Shown here: positions 45,635-54,065 of the stretch, one piece after another
How positions within the stretch are numbered: the stretch's first letter is position 1
How the letters are laid out: each line of letters begins with the position of its first letter
NCBI GenBank assembly: GCA_944322545.1
Contig: CALUPF010000014.1
Location: 50,440-114,439, forward strand
Direction: 5' to 3'
From: Candidatus Gastranaerophilales bacterium
GTDB taxonomy: Bacteria > Cyanobacteriota > Vampirovibrionia > Gastranaerophilales > Gastranaerophilaceae
DNA: 64,000 bases
Position numbers and translations under genes: made by a program
Notes under the pieces: model-generated
What the model was told of the DNA's origin: nothing
Seen by the model: the letters and a program-made list of their open reading frames with translations, nothing else
The model's database searches: none

Positions 45635-46270
45635 TTAGTCAAAGATTTCTTTTTTTGTCACAAGATGAAATATCATTGCTGCAAACATTCCACCAAAAAG
45701 GTTTGTGAATATAGTTATAACTGCTATTTTCCAGCTTATAATATGTAAGATTCCCATTGAAAATGCTACTGCTGGGTTAAAAGCACAAGGACACAATGTT
45801 CCAACAGTTAAAATCCCTGCTGTTACTGTGAAGCCTATTGCCATTCCAAAATATGAGTTATTTTCAGTTTCTTTAAAAGTTGCTGTTAATAAAACAACAA
45901 ATGCTAAAGCAAAGCTGAAAAGAAGCTCTCCTATTATAAGGAATAGCATATCAAATTCGTCATTTGAAATTATAGTAGAAGAATTTGTGAATAATATGAC
46001 TACAAATGAGGCTAATGTTGCACCTAGTATTTGTGCAATAAAATAAGGAATGAGTTCTTTTAAATTTAATGCACCACGTAACACAGCAGCCGTTGTCACT
46101 GCTGGATTATAATGTCCTCCAGAAATTTTTCCACCGGCATAGACCATTATCATAAGTATTGCACCTATTGCAAGTGGCGCGAATGGAGTTCCTCCATTTA
46201 CTGCAATCACGCAGCCAACTGTCAGTGCAAGAAAAAATGTTCCGATAAACTCCATTATGTATTTTTTCAT
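45635..46270 (-). CDS. aquaporin-family (MIP) channel with NPA-Val second half-helix
   Basis: The product is 211 residues with six membrane spans in two repeats. The first NPA box is SGGHYNPAVTTAAVL and the second CPCAFNPAVAFSMGIL. In classical aquaporins the second box is NPAR, where the Arg forms the selectivity filter; here it is Val, so the pore is probably wider or less selective than a water channel. AAGGGA precedes the ATG. It sits upstream of era on the same strand (62 bp gap). The transported solute is unknown. Confidence 0.88.
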   Translation of the reverse strand: MKKYIMEFIGTFFLALTVGCVIAVNGGTPFAPLAIGAILMIMVYAGGKISGGHYNPAVTTAAVLRGALNLKELIPYFIAQILGATLASFVVILFTNSSTIISNDEFDMLFLIIGELLFSFALAFVVLLTATFKETENNSYFGMAIGFTVTAGILTVGTLCPCAFNPAVAFSMGILHIISWKIAVITIFTNLFGGMFAAMIFHLVTKKEIFD

Positions 46271-46351
46271 AGTAATTCCCTTATTGATTTGATGTAATCA
46301 ATCTAACATTAACCAACAAGAATAAAATTACCCGTTTTGGCATTTATTTTC

Positions 46352-47815
46352 TTAAAATATACTAATTTGTTTTTCTAATTTTTTTGCATAATCATAATCA
46401 TTTGCTGATTTTGCTAGGATTTGGGCTTTTTGTAAAAGCGAATGGGCTTTATTTTTATTGCCAAGTCTCATCATTATTGATGAAGCTTTCTCATAGTTTT
46501 TTGCCATTTTAATAGGCGATTCAGCTTTTTCATAGAACTGAGCGGATGCTTTATAGTCTTGAAGGGCATTAACATTTTCATTGAGAATTGACATAGAGTC
46601 ACCTGATTTTGACCATACTGCACCCATTGTTTTATTGTTGTTAGTTTCAAGGGCAATGTTTTTGGCTGTGTTATAGAATTCATGTGTTTTATACACATCG
46701 TATCTTTCTGCATACATGCTTCCTATGTTGCAGAGGGCTTTTGATTGGGCGTTTAAATTTTCTGCTTCACCTGCAAATGATATGGCAGCGAAATAGTGTT
46801 CCATTGCAGGTTCAAAATAAACAACATCATCATAAATTTGAGCCATTGAGTAATATGCTTTCGCTTTTAAATTATTGTCATCAGATGCGAGATGTGCTTG
46901 ATTATAGTAGTTTAGGGCTTCTTCTAGATTATCATTATTGTCATATATGTTTCCAATTTCATAGCAAATCATTCCTTCTGCTTTTTTATCTCCTGTTTGT
47001 TGGGCATATTTTAAGGATGACATAAATGCAGAAAGGGCTTTTTCCGGTTCATTTATTGCACTGAATTTTTTACCTTGAAGAAATGTTTTTCTTATATTGG
47101 TATCTTGAGGGATATATATATTTTTGTTTTTGACCTTTGATATGTTTTCTGAAGTTTGTTCTTTTGCTATTTCAGTATTTTCAACTAATTTTTCTTCAGT
47201 TTTAGTTTCTTGTTCTGTGCTTTGTGGTGAAAGATCCTTTGATATAGGCTTCATTTCTCCGTTGTCATCTGGGAGTTTGACAAGGAAGTCTTCATTTATT
47301 GTTGTTGGGTCAGATTTGTAGTTTACCTGTTGCAAAAATAACGCATCAATCCAATTTTCAACTACTTTTGAATCTTTATTCAAAGTCTTTGAAATAAAAT
47401 CATCAAGAATGTTAGATGCATTTTTTAAATTTGATTGGATAATCTTTTTATTAGGCTCATTTTTGAGTGATTGAGCTTCAGCTAAAGAAAGATATTGGTT
47501 TACTTCTTGAATGATGTTTGGAGGTGAACCAATTGCAATAGCTGTGTTTTTGAAGTCAGTTAGGATTTGAGCAATATTTACCTGAGATTTGGAATAATCA
47601 ATTGTTGATTTTTTTCCATTAGGAAATTCCTGTCTAGCGTATTTGCTTTTTCCATTGGGGTCAGTTGCATTAGATGAGTTTAGACTGCGATTGTCTTTTT
47701 TTAAGTCAGCAGAAGACTGAGATGATTCTTGTTCATCTTCTTTGTTAGAGACCGCCTTTTTATTTTGTGGCGGTACATATGGTTTTATTTGTACCGGATA
47801 AATACTGTTATACAA
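46352..47815 (-). CDS. TPR-repeat protein
   Basis: The product is 487 residues. The first 80 residues are polar and basic, followed by a helical segment to about 160 and a Glu/Lys-rich linker. Residues 240-487 hold at least five tetratricopeptide repeats (GKKFSAINEPEKALSAFMSS, NNDNLEEALNYYNQAHLASD, YDDVVYFEPAMEHYFAAISF and further). Translation likely starts at TTG 47815, because AAAGGG lies eight bases upstream and no ATG is nearby. The N-terminus contains PVQIKPYVPPQNKK but no signal peptide. It is likely a protein-interaction scaffold in the cytoplasm. Confidence 0.78.
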   Translation of the reverse strand: MYNSIYPVQIKPYVPPQNKKAVSNKEDEQESSQSSADLKKDNRSLNSSNATDPNGKSKYARQEFPNGKKSTIDYSKSQVNIAQILTDFKNTAIAIGSPPNIIQEVNQYLSLAEAQSLKNEPNKKIIQSNLKNASNILDDFISKTLNKDSKVVENWIDALFLQQVNYKSDPTTINEDFLVKLPDDNGEMKPISKDLSPQSTEQETKTEEKLVENTEIAKEQTSENISKVKNKNIYIPQDTNIRKTFLQGKKFSAINEPEKALSAFMSSLKYAQQTGDKKAEGMICYEIGNIYDNNDNLEEALNYYNQAHLASDDNNLKAKAYYSMAQIYDDVVYFEPAMEHYFAAISFAGEAENLNAQSKALCNIGSMYAERYDVYKTHEFYNTAKNIALETNNNKTMGAVWSKSGDSMSILNENVNALQDYKASAQFYEKAESPIKMAKNYEKASSIMMRLGNKNKAHSLLQKAQILAKSANDYDYAKKLEKQISIF

Positions 47816-48137
47816 ATTTTAACACCCTTTGAAACTTGATTTTGTCAATCTGCCCTATCTACGTACTCGGCATAGATTAGGATTAATTAAGCAATAATTA
47901 AACAATTCATACTTTTGGTGTAGAACTTTTTGGAGACTGAGTCTTAAATCCTAATTTATTCCGATTCCGTATTATAGCTTAATGATTTGTTCTGAAATGT
48001 CATGTTTTAATCGCTTATTTGTATGAACAACTTAAAAATTATTCATAATAATGTATGATTTTCTGCAACTAAAGTATGTGTAGAATAACACTATACTCCT
48101 TAAATAAAGACGACGATACGCATATCCCTAATCTAAT
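47816..48137. other. intergenic region with a long inverted repeat, no gene assigned
   Basis: A 411-bp gap lies between the TPR gene and the prepilin-like gene. I find no open frame with a ribosome site. It contains a 13-bp inverted repeat (47872-47884 with 47947-47959, core ATTAGGATT/AATCCTAAT) around a 62-nt loop, and further short hairpins at 48073-48097. A -10-like TATTAT (47970-47975, plus strand) would fit a transcript ending at the orphan terminator at 48138-48170. Confidence 0.4.
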
Positions 48138-48170
48138 AGCTATGAACCCCTCGTTTATAGCTTTTTTTTT
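48138..48170 (+). terminator. orphan intrinsic terminator
   Basis: A 10-bp stem with one G-U pair (AGCTATGAAC 48138-48147 with GTTTATAGCT 48153-48162), loop CCCTC and eight T. There is no plus-strand protein gene upstream; the nearest upstream gene lies on the minus strand. Confidence 0.8.
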
Positions 48171-48226
48171 ATCGAAAAAAAGTTTATAATAGATTAGAAA
48201 ATTAAGATGATGGGTATTTTTCTTAC

Positions 48227-48883
48227 ATGACAAAAAAAGCAGGATTTACCTTAGCAGAGACTCTAATTACATTGATGATTATTGGTGTAATTGCTTCAAT
48301 GACTATTCCATCTCTTATGTATAATGCAAGAAATAGAGATAATGTCGGCAGACTAAAAAAAATGTCTGGGGTTTTATCAACTGCTACAGGATTGATTCAG
48401 GTGGAAGAAGGTCCTGTCGATGGTTGGGAATGGGCAAGTGAAAAGGATATAATTGCTTTATATAAACCTAAGTTTAAAGTAATGCAAGATTGTGGAACCG
48501 CTGCAGGATGTTTCCCAGAAAATCCAAAAGCATTAGATGGCTCGGATTTGCCAGATTATAACAGTGATGCTAGTTATCATAAGATTATTTTGTCTGATGG
48601 TAGCATGCTCGCTTTAAAATCGTGTGCGAATGGAGGCTGCCAGCCTGCTGATTATGGTCTTGATCCAGCTAGCACTTTATTAGGTGGCTTTATAGTTGAT
48701 GTTAATGGACTAAGAGAGCCGAATGAAGGTGGCAAAGATATTTTTTATTTTGGATTAGTAAAAGACAAAGGTGTCCAAGCAGGTGGATCTTATTCAACCC
48801 AAGGTTGTTCATTATCTAACCCTTCAAATGGTCTTAATTGTGCTGCATTGGTAATTAAAGAAGATAAAATAAGCTACTGGTAG
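48227..48883 (+). CDS. type IV prepilin-like protein
   Basis: The product is 218 residues. The N-terminus carries the prepilin peptidase motif: a short basic leader MTKKAG, then FTLAETLITLMIIGVIASMT as the hydrophobic helix, with cleavage expected after Gly6. The mature domain has cysteine pairs (DCGTAAGCFPEN, SCANGGCQPAD, and a late QGCSLSNP with NCAAL) and DVNGLREPNEGGKDIFYFGL, typical of pseudopilin-like proteins in this lineage. It is probably part of a type IV pilus or type II secretion apparatus encoded elsewhere. A -10 TATAAT is at 48185-48190. It ends 2 bp from the convergent ccdA gene. Confidence 0.85.
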   Translation: MTKKAGFTLAETLITLMIIGVIASMTIPSLMYNARNRDNVGRLKKMSGVLSTATGLIQVEEGPVDGWEWASEKDIIALYKPKFKVMQDCGTAAGCFPENPKALDGSDLPDYNSDASYHKIILSDGSMLALKSCANGGCQPADYGLDPASTLLGGFIVDVNGLREPNEGGKDIFYFGLVKDKGVQAGGSYSTQGCSLSNPSNGLNCAALVIKEDKISYW

Positions 48884-48885
48884 AG

Positions 48886-49593
48886 CTAAATAAATTGATA
48901 AAAGACCTTATAGTATAGATAAACTGCAAATAGTATCAAAATGATACCGCTAATTTTGGTCAATATATCAGAGAATTTTGCGAATGAGGACAGATTTTTA
49001 AGTACAGACGTGAATAATCCGGCTACAAGTATTATCATTCCTTGTCCTATTGAGAACAAAAACAGCATTAATGCAGCATATATGATATTTGTACTCAAAG
49101 ATGCAGCTGCCATTATGCCTGCAAGGATTGGTGTAGAACATGGTGTTGTTGCAAACGCAAAAACCATACCTAAAACCATTGGATAAATCATTCCATTGTA
49201 TTTATCACTTTGCGGAAATTTTTTGACAAGCACAGGGAAATTTATTTCTATTAAGCCAATTAAATTTAATCCAAAAATTAAGATTAAAGAGGTTAAAAGC
49301 AGGACAAAATAGACTCTATTCCCAGCTCCAAAGACTTTGCCAGTCAATGCTGCAATGATTCCTATTGCTGTGAGAGAAATAGCAAGTCCAATTATAAAAA
49401 ATGTAATTTGTAAAAGCGTTTTTGATGTTTTTTGTTTGTCAGATGCTCCAATATAGCTCACGACAACAGGCAACATTCCTATTCCACAAGGAGATAGTGA
49501 GGATACAATACCTCCTAAAAAACATAAAATTAGTACAATAATTGAAAATTCACTTTTTATTTGTGTTTGAAAAAATGATATAAAATTTTCCAC
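48886..49593 (-). CDS. ccdA: CcdA/DsbD-type thiol-disulfide transport membrane protein
   Basis: The product is 235 residues with six membrane spans. The two active cysteines are in SSLSPCGIGMLPVVV and ATTPCSTPILAG, the CcdA pattern. It carries reducing power from cytoplasmic thioredoxin across the membrane. It starts with GTG 49593 preceded by AGAGG, 20 bp after the stop of the thioredoxin-like gene, so they form a two-gene unit. No cytochrome c genes are seen here, so it may serve general disulfide reduction in the periplasm. Confidence 0.9.
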   Translation of the reverse strand: MENFISFFQTQIKSEFSIIVLILCFLGGIVSSLSPCGIGMLPVVVSYIGASDKQKTSKTLLQITFFIIGLAISLTAIGIIAALTGKVFGAGNRVYFVLLLTSLILIFGLNLIGLIEINFPVLVKKFPQSDKYNGMIYPMVLGMVFAFATTPCSTPILAGIMAAASLSTNIIYAALMLFLFSIGQGMIILVAGLFTSVLKNLSSFAKFSDILTKISGIILILFAVYLYYKVFYQFI

Positions 49594-49613
49594 AAAAGAT
49601 ACCTCTTAAGATC

Positions 49614-50009
49614 TTATTCGATAAGACCATCTAGAATATTTTCAAGCTCTTTTTTAGTTAAAGCTCCTTCTGTTCTTTTATAAATTTTGCCATCTTTTTT
49701 CACAAATACCATTGTAGGCACAAGGTTGATATTGTATTTTTGAACCAGAGCCTGCGTATTTTTGTCATTTGATTGTCCATTTATATTTTGAAAGGTGACT
49801 TTGTCAGCGTATTTAGGCATTATTTCTTTTACAACTGTATCTAGTTTTTTGCAATCTAGACACATAGGTGAATAGAATTTTATAACAACTGGTTTATTAT
49901 AAGATGCTTGGGCTTCAAAACCTGAGGTGTTTGAATTTGTTTTGTCTAATACGTAATATGTAACCATTGGTATAATCAAAATCGCAATAGCAATAATCCA
50001 ATTTTTCAT
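49614..50009 (-). CDS. membrane-anchored thioredoxin-like protein
   Basis: The product is 131 residues. The N-terminal anchor or signal is IIAIAILIIPMVTYYVL. A thioredoxin fold follows, with the active site FYSPMCLDCKKLD (CLDC) and the cis-proline in NINLVPTMVFVKKDG. It is preceded by AAGGAG. It is the likely periplasmic partner of the downstream CcdA protein, accepting electrons to reduce disulfides. Confidence 0.9.
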   Translation of the reverse strand: MKNWIIAIAILIIPMVTYYVLDKTNSNTSGFEAQASYNKPVVIKFYSPMCLDCKKLDTVVKEIMPKYADKVTFQNINGQSNDKNTQALVQKYNINLVPTMVFVKKDGKIYKRTEGALTKKELENILDGLIE

Positions 50010-50111
50010 TTTTTTCTCCTTAAATTTTTCTTTAATATAACATACAATAATTTTAGAAGATTAAAATTGGATAAGTGAGTAGTATTTTGTATTAATAAAA
50101 TAGAGGTTTAT

Positions 50112-50783
50112 ATGTTTAATATAGAAAATTGGCTTTGTGAAATAGTTGAAAAATTGAAAGAAAGTTTTAATGAAAAACTAATTTTTGTTGGTTATCAAGG
50201 AAGCTACAGAAGAAAAGAAGCTAATGAAAATAGTGATATTGACATGGTTATCATTCTGGATGAAGTTGGTATTTTAGAATTAGAAAAATATAAAAAAATT
50301 GTTTCTACTATGGATTTTCAAGAAAAAGCTTGTGGGTTTATTAGTGGAAAACAAGAGCTTCAAAATTGGTCGGCTTATGAGTTGTTTCAACTATATAATG
50401 ATACCAAAGCTTTATATGGTGATTTAAAAAATATCATTCCTGAACCGAAAAAAGAAGATGCTAAATTAGCTGTAAAAATCGGTTCTGAAAGTTTATACCA
50501 TGCAATTTGTCATTCTTTTTTATACAGTAAAGATAGAAAGTCAGATCTTAAAGTTGTACTAAAATCTTTGTTTTTTGTGTTACAAGCAAAATTTTGTTTT
50601 CAAAATGGAGATTATATAAACACGAAAAAATTGCTTTTTGAAAAACTTTCAGGTCATGAGAAAAATTTGTTAGAATTGTCTTTTAATTTAAATCAAGTTG
50701 ACAATTTTGAAGAAAATCAAATTAGAGAAACTTATGAAGCGTTGATAAAATTTGCTTCTGAAAACATAAAAAAGCTTAGCTAG
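50112..50783 (+). CDS. nucleotidyltransferase-fold protein (MNT-type with helical C-terminus)
   Basis: The product is 223 residues. The polymerase-beta-like nucleotidyltransferase motif is GYQGSYRRKEANENSDIDM, with G-S and the D-x-D metal pair. Residues 115-223 are helical and resemble a HEPN-like or substrate-binding domain (SESLYHAICHSFLYSKD). It could act on a small molecule, tRNA or protein (minimal nucleotidyltransferases include antibiotic adenylyltransferases and toxin-antitoxin partners). No partner gene lies beside it, which argues against a typical MNT/HEPN pair. Confidence 0.7.
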   Translation: MFNIENWLCEIVEKLKESFNEKLIFVGYQGSYRRKEANENSDIDMVIILDEVGILELEKYKKIVSTMDFQEKACGFISGKQELQNWSAYELFQLYNDTKALYGDLKNIIPEPKKEDAKLAVKIGSESLYHAICHSFLYSKDRKSDLKVVLKSLFFVLQAKFCFQNGDYINTKKLLFEKLSGHEKNLLELSFNLNQVDNFEENQIRETYEALIKFASENIKKLS

Positions 50784-50804
50784 ATTGGTTTTTTATAAAT
50801 AATT

Positions 50805-50832
50805 TGTAAAAAAAGGATTTTTTTGATAAGAT
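50805..50832 (+). promoter_or_regulatory. possible promoter of tRNA-Ser
   Basis: TTGTAA (50805-50810), a 16-bp spacer and TAAGAT (50827-50832), ending 14 bp before the tRNA. The -10 is a moderate match. Confidence 0.4.
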
Positions 50833-50846
50833 TATCTTACGCTTTT

Positions 50847-50936
50847 GGAAAAGTGGCCGAGTCGGCTGAAGGCGGCACCCTGCTAAGGTGTTAGGTGGAG
50901 TAATCTGCCTCGAGGGTTCGAATCCCTCCTTTTCCG
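50847..50936 (+). tRNA. tRNA-Ser (anticodon GCT)
   Basis: A 90-nt class II tRNA. The acceptor is GGAAAAG/CTTTTCC with discriminator G73, the D region is TGGCCGAGTCGGCTGAAGGC, and the anticodon loop CTGCTAA (GCT) sits in stem CACC/GGTG. There is a long variable arm, and T arm GAGGG-TTCGAAT-CCCTC. CCA is not encoded (GATTT follows), unlike the tRNA-Glu in this window. Confidence 0.97.
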
Positions 50937-50942
50937 ATTTTT

Positions 50943-50966
50943 AAAAGACCCGCAAGGGTCTTTTTT
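50943..50966 (+). terminator. intrinsic terminator of tRNA-Ser
   Basis: A 9-bp stem AAAAGACCC/GGGTCTTTT (50943-50951 with 50956-50964), loop GCAA, then T. The following 276 bp up to the lemA gene show nothing I can name. Confidence 0.88.
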
Positions 50967-51242
50967 GTTTAGTGGAAGAGCATTACAAGTTAAAATATTG
51001 TCATAAGTTCGAGCGTGAGTGATAGGATAATCCATATCATTTTGTTTTTTTTGATTTGCGAATTTTTAAAAAATGCCAAACTTTCTTTATATCTATACAT
51101 TCAATTGCTATGTGGTCATTTTACTAAAGTTAGTAAGCAGTAGATATTATTAAAATTCAGAGAATAGTTTATTTAGATGATTTCGTTTTGTTTTATATAA
51201 TGATATTCATGTGTTTAAGTTACAAATGAAGGGGTTTTTTCT

Positions 51243-51830
51243 ATGGAATTAAATTTTGGTAATAACTTATTTGGTACAATTGGTGGTTTATTATTATTTG
51301 GATCATATTTCTTGTATGCTGGGTTAATTCAGAAAAAGAATAAAGTTCAGGAAGCTTTTGCTTCAATAGATGTTCAGTTGAAAAAAAGATATGATCTTAT
51401 TCCTAATATACTAGCAATAGCACAAAAATTTATGGAACATGAACGTTCTTTGATCGAGGATATTACAAAACTTAGAACACAGGCAATGAATCTTGGAAAT
51501 GAGTATTCTAACATTGATGAGAAAATAGATTTAGATGCTCAAATTAGAGATAAAATGAAGCAAATAATGGTAGCTGTGGAAAACTATCCTCAATTAAAAT
51601 CCGATCAGACTATGGTAGTTGCAATGCAGACGTACAATGAAGTCGAAGAACATATTGCTGCAGCAAGACGATTTTTCAATGCTGCCGCATTGGATTTGAA
51701 AAATTCTGTTGAAATTTTTCCATCATCTGTAATTGCAAAAATGCTTAATATAAAAGCAACAGAATTTTTCACAATAGAAGAAAATGAAAGACAGTCTGTT
51801 AGTGCAGCGGAATTTTTTAATAAGAATTAG
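51243..51830 (+). CDS. lemA: LemA family protein
   Basis: The product is 195 residues. An N-terminal membrane anchor (GTIGGLLLFGSYFLYAGL) is followed by the LemA helical domain: AFASIDVQLKKRYDLIPNIL, NYPQLKSDQTMVVAM and HIAAARRFFNAAALDLKNSV. AAGGGG precedes the ATG. LemA proteins are membrane-bound helical bundles of uncertain role. It pairs with the DUF3137 gene 16 bp downstream, a frequent LemA neighbour. Confidence 0.92.
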   Translation: MELNFGNNLFGTIGGLLLFGSYFLYAGLIQKKNKVQEAFASIDVQLKKRYDLIPNILAIAQKFMEHERSLIEDITKLRTQAMNLGNEYSNIDEKIDLDAQIRDKMKQIMVAVENYPQLKSDQTMVVAMQTYNEVEEHIAAARRFFNAAALDLKNSVEIFPSSVIAKMLNIKATEFFTIEENERQSVSAAEFFNKN

Positions 51831-51846
51831 GGTAAGGTGAGATATT

Positions 51847-53031
51847 ATGAATGGTAAGGAAGTTGATGCAACATTTGATAAAATTTACGAATCTAAAATT
51901 GCACCTCAATTAAGTAATTTGGAAAATTATAGAGTACAGGAAAAGAAGAAATTTGATTTTTTAATTATTGTTTTGATTGTTTCTGTTATAGGTTTGTGTT
52001 TATTTATATTTTTAGCTTGTCGACATATTCTTCCACCAAAAGTGTTGATTGTCGGTCTCGCTTTATCTTCTATTTTGCTCGCTATTTCAATGATTTTATC
52101 AAAAAAAGTAAGAGAGGATTTCCGAAAAAAGCTCAAATTGGCTTTGCTTCCTCATCTGTTTTCTGCTTTTGGTAATTTCTCTATTTTAAATAAAGAAGTT
52201 TTATCTTTGAAAGAAATTAAGGCGTTAGGTTTATATCCAAGAGCTGCAAGAAAAATAGATGATGATGCGATTTCTGGAATTTATAAAGATATACCTGTAA
52301 CTTTGATGGAAACACAGATTTATCATTATGAAAAAAAGAAGAAAAAGGGTTCTAGCGATGTTAAAGATTTTAATGGGCTGATTCTTAAAATTAAATTAAA
52401 CAAAACTTTTGATGGCATTCTTGTTGCAGAACAAAAAATTAGAATTGACAATTATATCAACATGATCAAGGCTTTTGCCCAAAAAGAACCTGAGATGTGT
52501 CCTCCTAATGTTATACAATTCCTTGATAATCCTTTGTTTAAATCAATAAGTCAGGCTCAAAGTTTTATGCAGGAACATAAATTATATTTACAAGATGGTA
52601 AACTGAATATTGATGTGTTTGATTTGCATACTAAAAATAGAGTTACAAGAAAATTAGACAAAATACTTCTTGAAGATAGAGATTTTAATGAAAACTATAA
52701 TATATATTCAGATGATCAGGTAGCAGCCAGATATATTTTGACACCTACATTTATGGAAAAAATCAAAAATGTACAGATGGTAATGCTTATGCTTTCGTTA
52801 GACTTTGTTTGCAAAGATGGATATTTGTATTTCTTTTTAGGAAATTGCATCGTTTCTTTGATTGATTCAATGCAGCAAAATTCTAATTCTTGCAGTGATG
52901 GATTCTTCGAGGTGGGCGATATAAGCAATTCCTTATTAAATAAAGAGCTGTACAGAAAAACATTTAAAGAGTTAGTTGCGATATTTTCTTTAATAAATTA
53001 TTTTAAACTGGATCAAAAAATTGGTTTATAA
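51847..53031 (+). CDS. DUF3137 domain membrane protein
   Basis: The product is 394 residues. Two N-terminal membrane spans (FLIIVLIVSVIGLCLFIFL and PKVLIVGLALSSILLAISMI, about 35-85) precede a cytoplasmic alpha/beta domain of about 300 residues with ISGIYKDIPVTLMETQIYHY, NGLILKIKLNKTFDG and DGYLYFFLGNCIVSLID. This is the layout of DUF3137 proteins, which commonly follow lemA. AAGGTGAG precedes the ATG. The molecular role is unknown. Confidence 0.85.
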   Translation: MNGKEVDATFDKIYESKIAPQLSNLENYRVQEKKKFDFLIIVLIVSVIGLCLFIFLACRHILPPKVLIVGLALSSILLAISMILSKKVREDFRKKLKLALLPHLFSAFGNFSILNKEVLSLKEIKALGLYPRAARKIDDDAISGIYKDIPVTLMETQIYHYEKKKKKGSSDVKDFNGLILKIKLNKTFDGILVAEQKIRIDNYINMIKAFAQKEPEMCPPNVIQFLDNPLFKSISQAQSFMQEHKLYLQDGKLNIDVFDLHTKNRVTRKLDKILLEDRDFNENYNIYSDDQVAARYILTPTFMEKIKNVQMVMLMLSLDFVCKDGYLYFFLGNCIVSLIDSMQQNSNSCSDGFFEVGDISNSLLNKELYRKTFKELVAIFSLINYFKLDQKIGL

Positions 53032-53161
53032 ATAATATTGCTATTTGTTTTAATAAAGGTAATATTATTTAAATCTAATGAAGTTGCTTTAGATTATGCA
53101 AGAAATATGGTTTAAAAAAATGGTTTAAAGTACATTGCAAATTGTTTATATTTAATAAAGT

Positions 53162-53198
53162 AGTAGGTAAGATTTATTTTCTTACCTACTTGTTTTTT
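53162..53198. terminator. intrinsic terminator between the lemA operon and the 53260 gene
   Basis: A 10-bp perfect stem AGTAGGTAAG/CTTACCTACT (53162-53171 with 53181-53190), with T-rich sequence after it on the plus strand. It lies 130 bp after the DUF3137 stop and could also act on the convergent gene. Confidence 0.75.
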
Positions 53199-53259
53199 AT
53201 GTTTTGTTTTTTTTTAAAATCCTGTGAAATAAAAGTGGAAAAACTTAGACAAATTTATA

Positions 53260-53886
53260 TTAACTTATAAGACCTTTAAAAAATGACTTTAAAGAATCCT
53301 CTTCGCCATTTCTTTTGTAATAAGTTGTGCTTGATTCACTAAAGTCTGTTGTATATCTTGTATAAGAGTGCAAATTGTGATTATCATAAAATTTTGCTTT
53401 GTCGTATAAACGTTCAATAAAGACTTTATCACCGTCAAAGCCAAATTTTATGTCGTTATGATGTCTGCCATTAATAGGATCACAGAAGTTTACAAATTTG
53501 TCGTAAGCGGTAATAAGAGGTGAGCCATTACGTTCTACTATAATTTCATCATGGTTTATAAGTCCTGCTTTGCAGCCTTTCGCAAATTCTTTTAATGTGT
53601 CGCGAAAAAAGGTTGTAGGTGATTTCTGCAATATTGTTTTTGCGACAGAATCTTTTGCATTACCCTCTATTGCTGCTCTTAACCACAAATGTGTGAATAA
53701 AGAGGATATTTCATCATATGATTTGATATTGAAATCTGGATGAATAGCTTTGGCAAATAAACTATTATAAGAGTTTCCAAAACTAACTGTATCTTTGCTT
53801 TTTATTGGGTTTGTAGAGTTTTTTTCTTTAGTAACATTATTTTGTGCATTGACAAAATTGCAGGCCAAAACATTTTGAATACGCAT
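53260..53886 (-). CDS. hypothetical protein with N-terminal V-S-F-G motif
   Basis: The product is 208 residues with no recognised domain. A short leader ends in DTVSFGNSYNSLFAKA, the motif shared with the proteins at 7970 and 55028. A helical middle (ISSLFTHLWLRAAIEGNAKD) precedes an alpha/beta region with VERNGSPLITAYDKFVNFCD and HNDIKFGFDGDKVFIERLYD. There is no hydrophobic signal. GAGAGGG precedes the ATG. The function is unknown. Confidence 0.65.
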   Translation of the reverse strand: MRIQNVLACNFVNAQNNVTKEKNSTNPIKSKDTVSFGNSYNSLFAKAIHPDFNIKSYDEISSLFTHLWLRAAIEGNAKDSVAKTILQKSPTTFFRDTLKEFAKGCKAGLINHDEIIVERNGSPLITAYDKFVNFCDPINGRHHNDIKFGFDGDKVFIERLYDKAKFYDNHNLHSYTRYTTDFSESSTTYYKRNGEEDSLKSFFKGLIS

Positions 53887-54065
53887 TTATAATATCCCTC
53901 TCATATTTGTTATACAGCTATATAAAACTCATAAAAAAATTTTTTGTTATTTTCGAGTAAATCTATTTTTAGTCTTTTAGATTAAAATCTATAACTATTT
54001 AATATTTTGATGTTTTGATTTAGTATATTTTTAATATTTATTTTGTGTTTAATAGTGAGGTTAAT

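Noticed and set aside
50112..50783. MNT/HEPN toxin-antitoxin pair
   Set aside because: The nucleotidyltransferase motif is present, but no separate HEPN gene lies next to it and the protein is a single longer chain.
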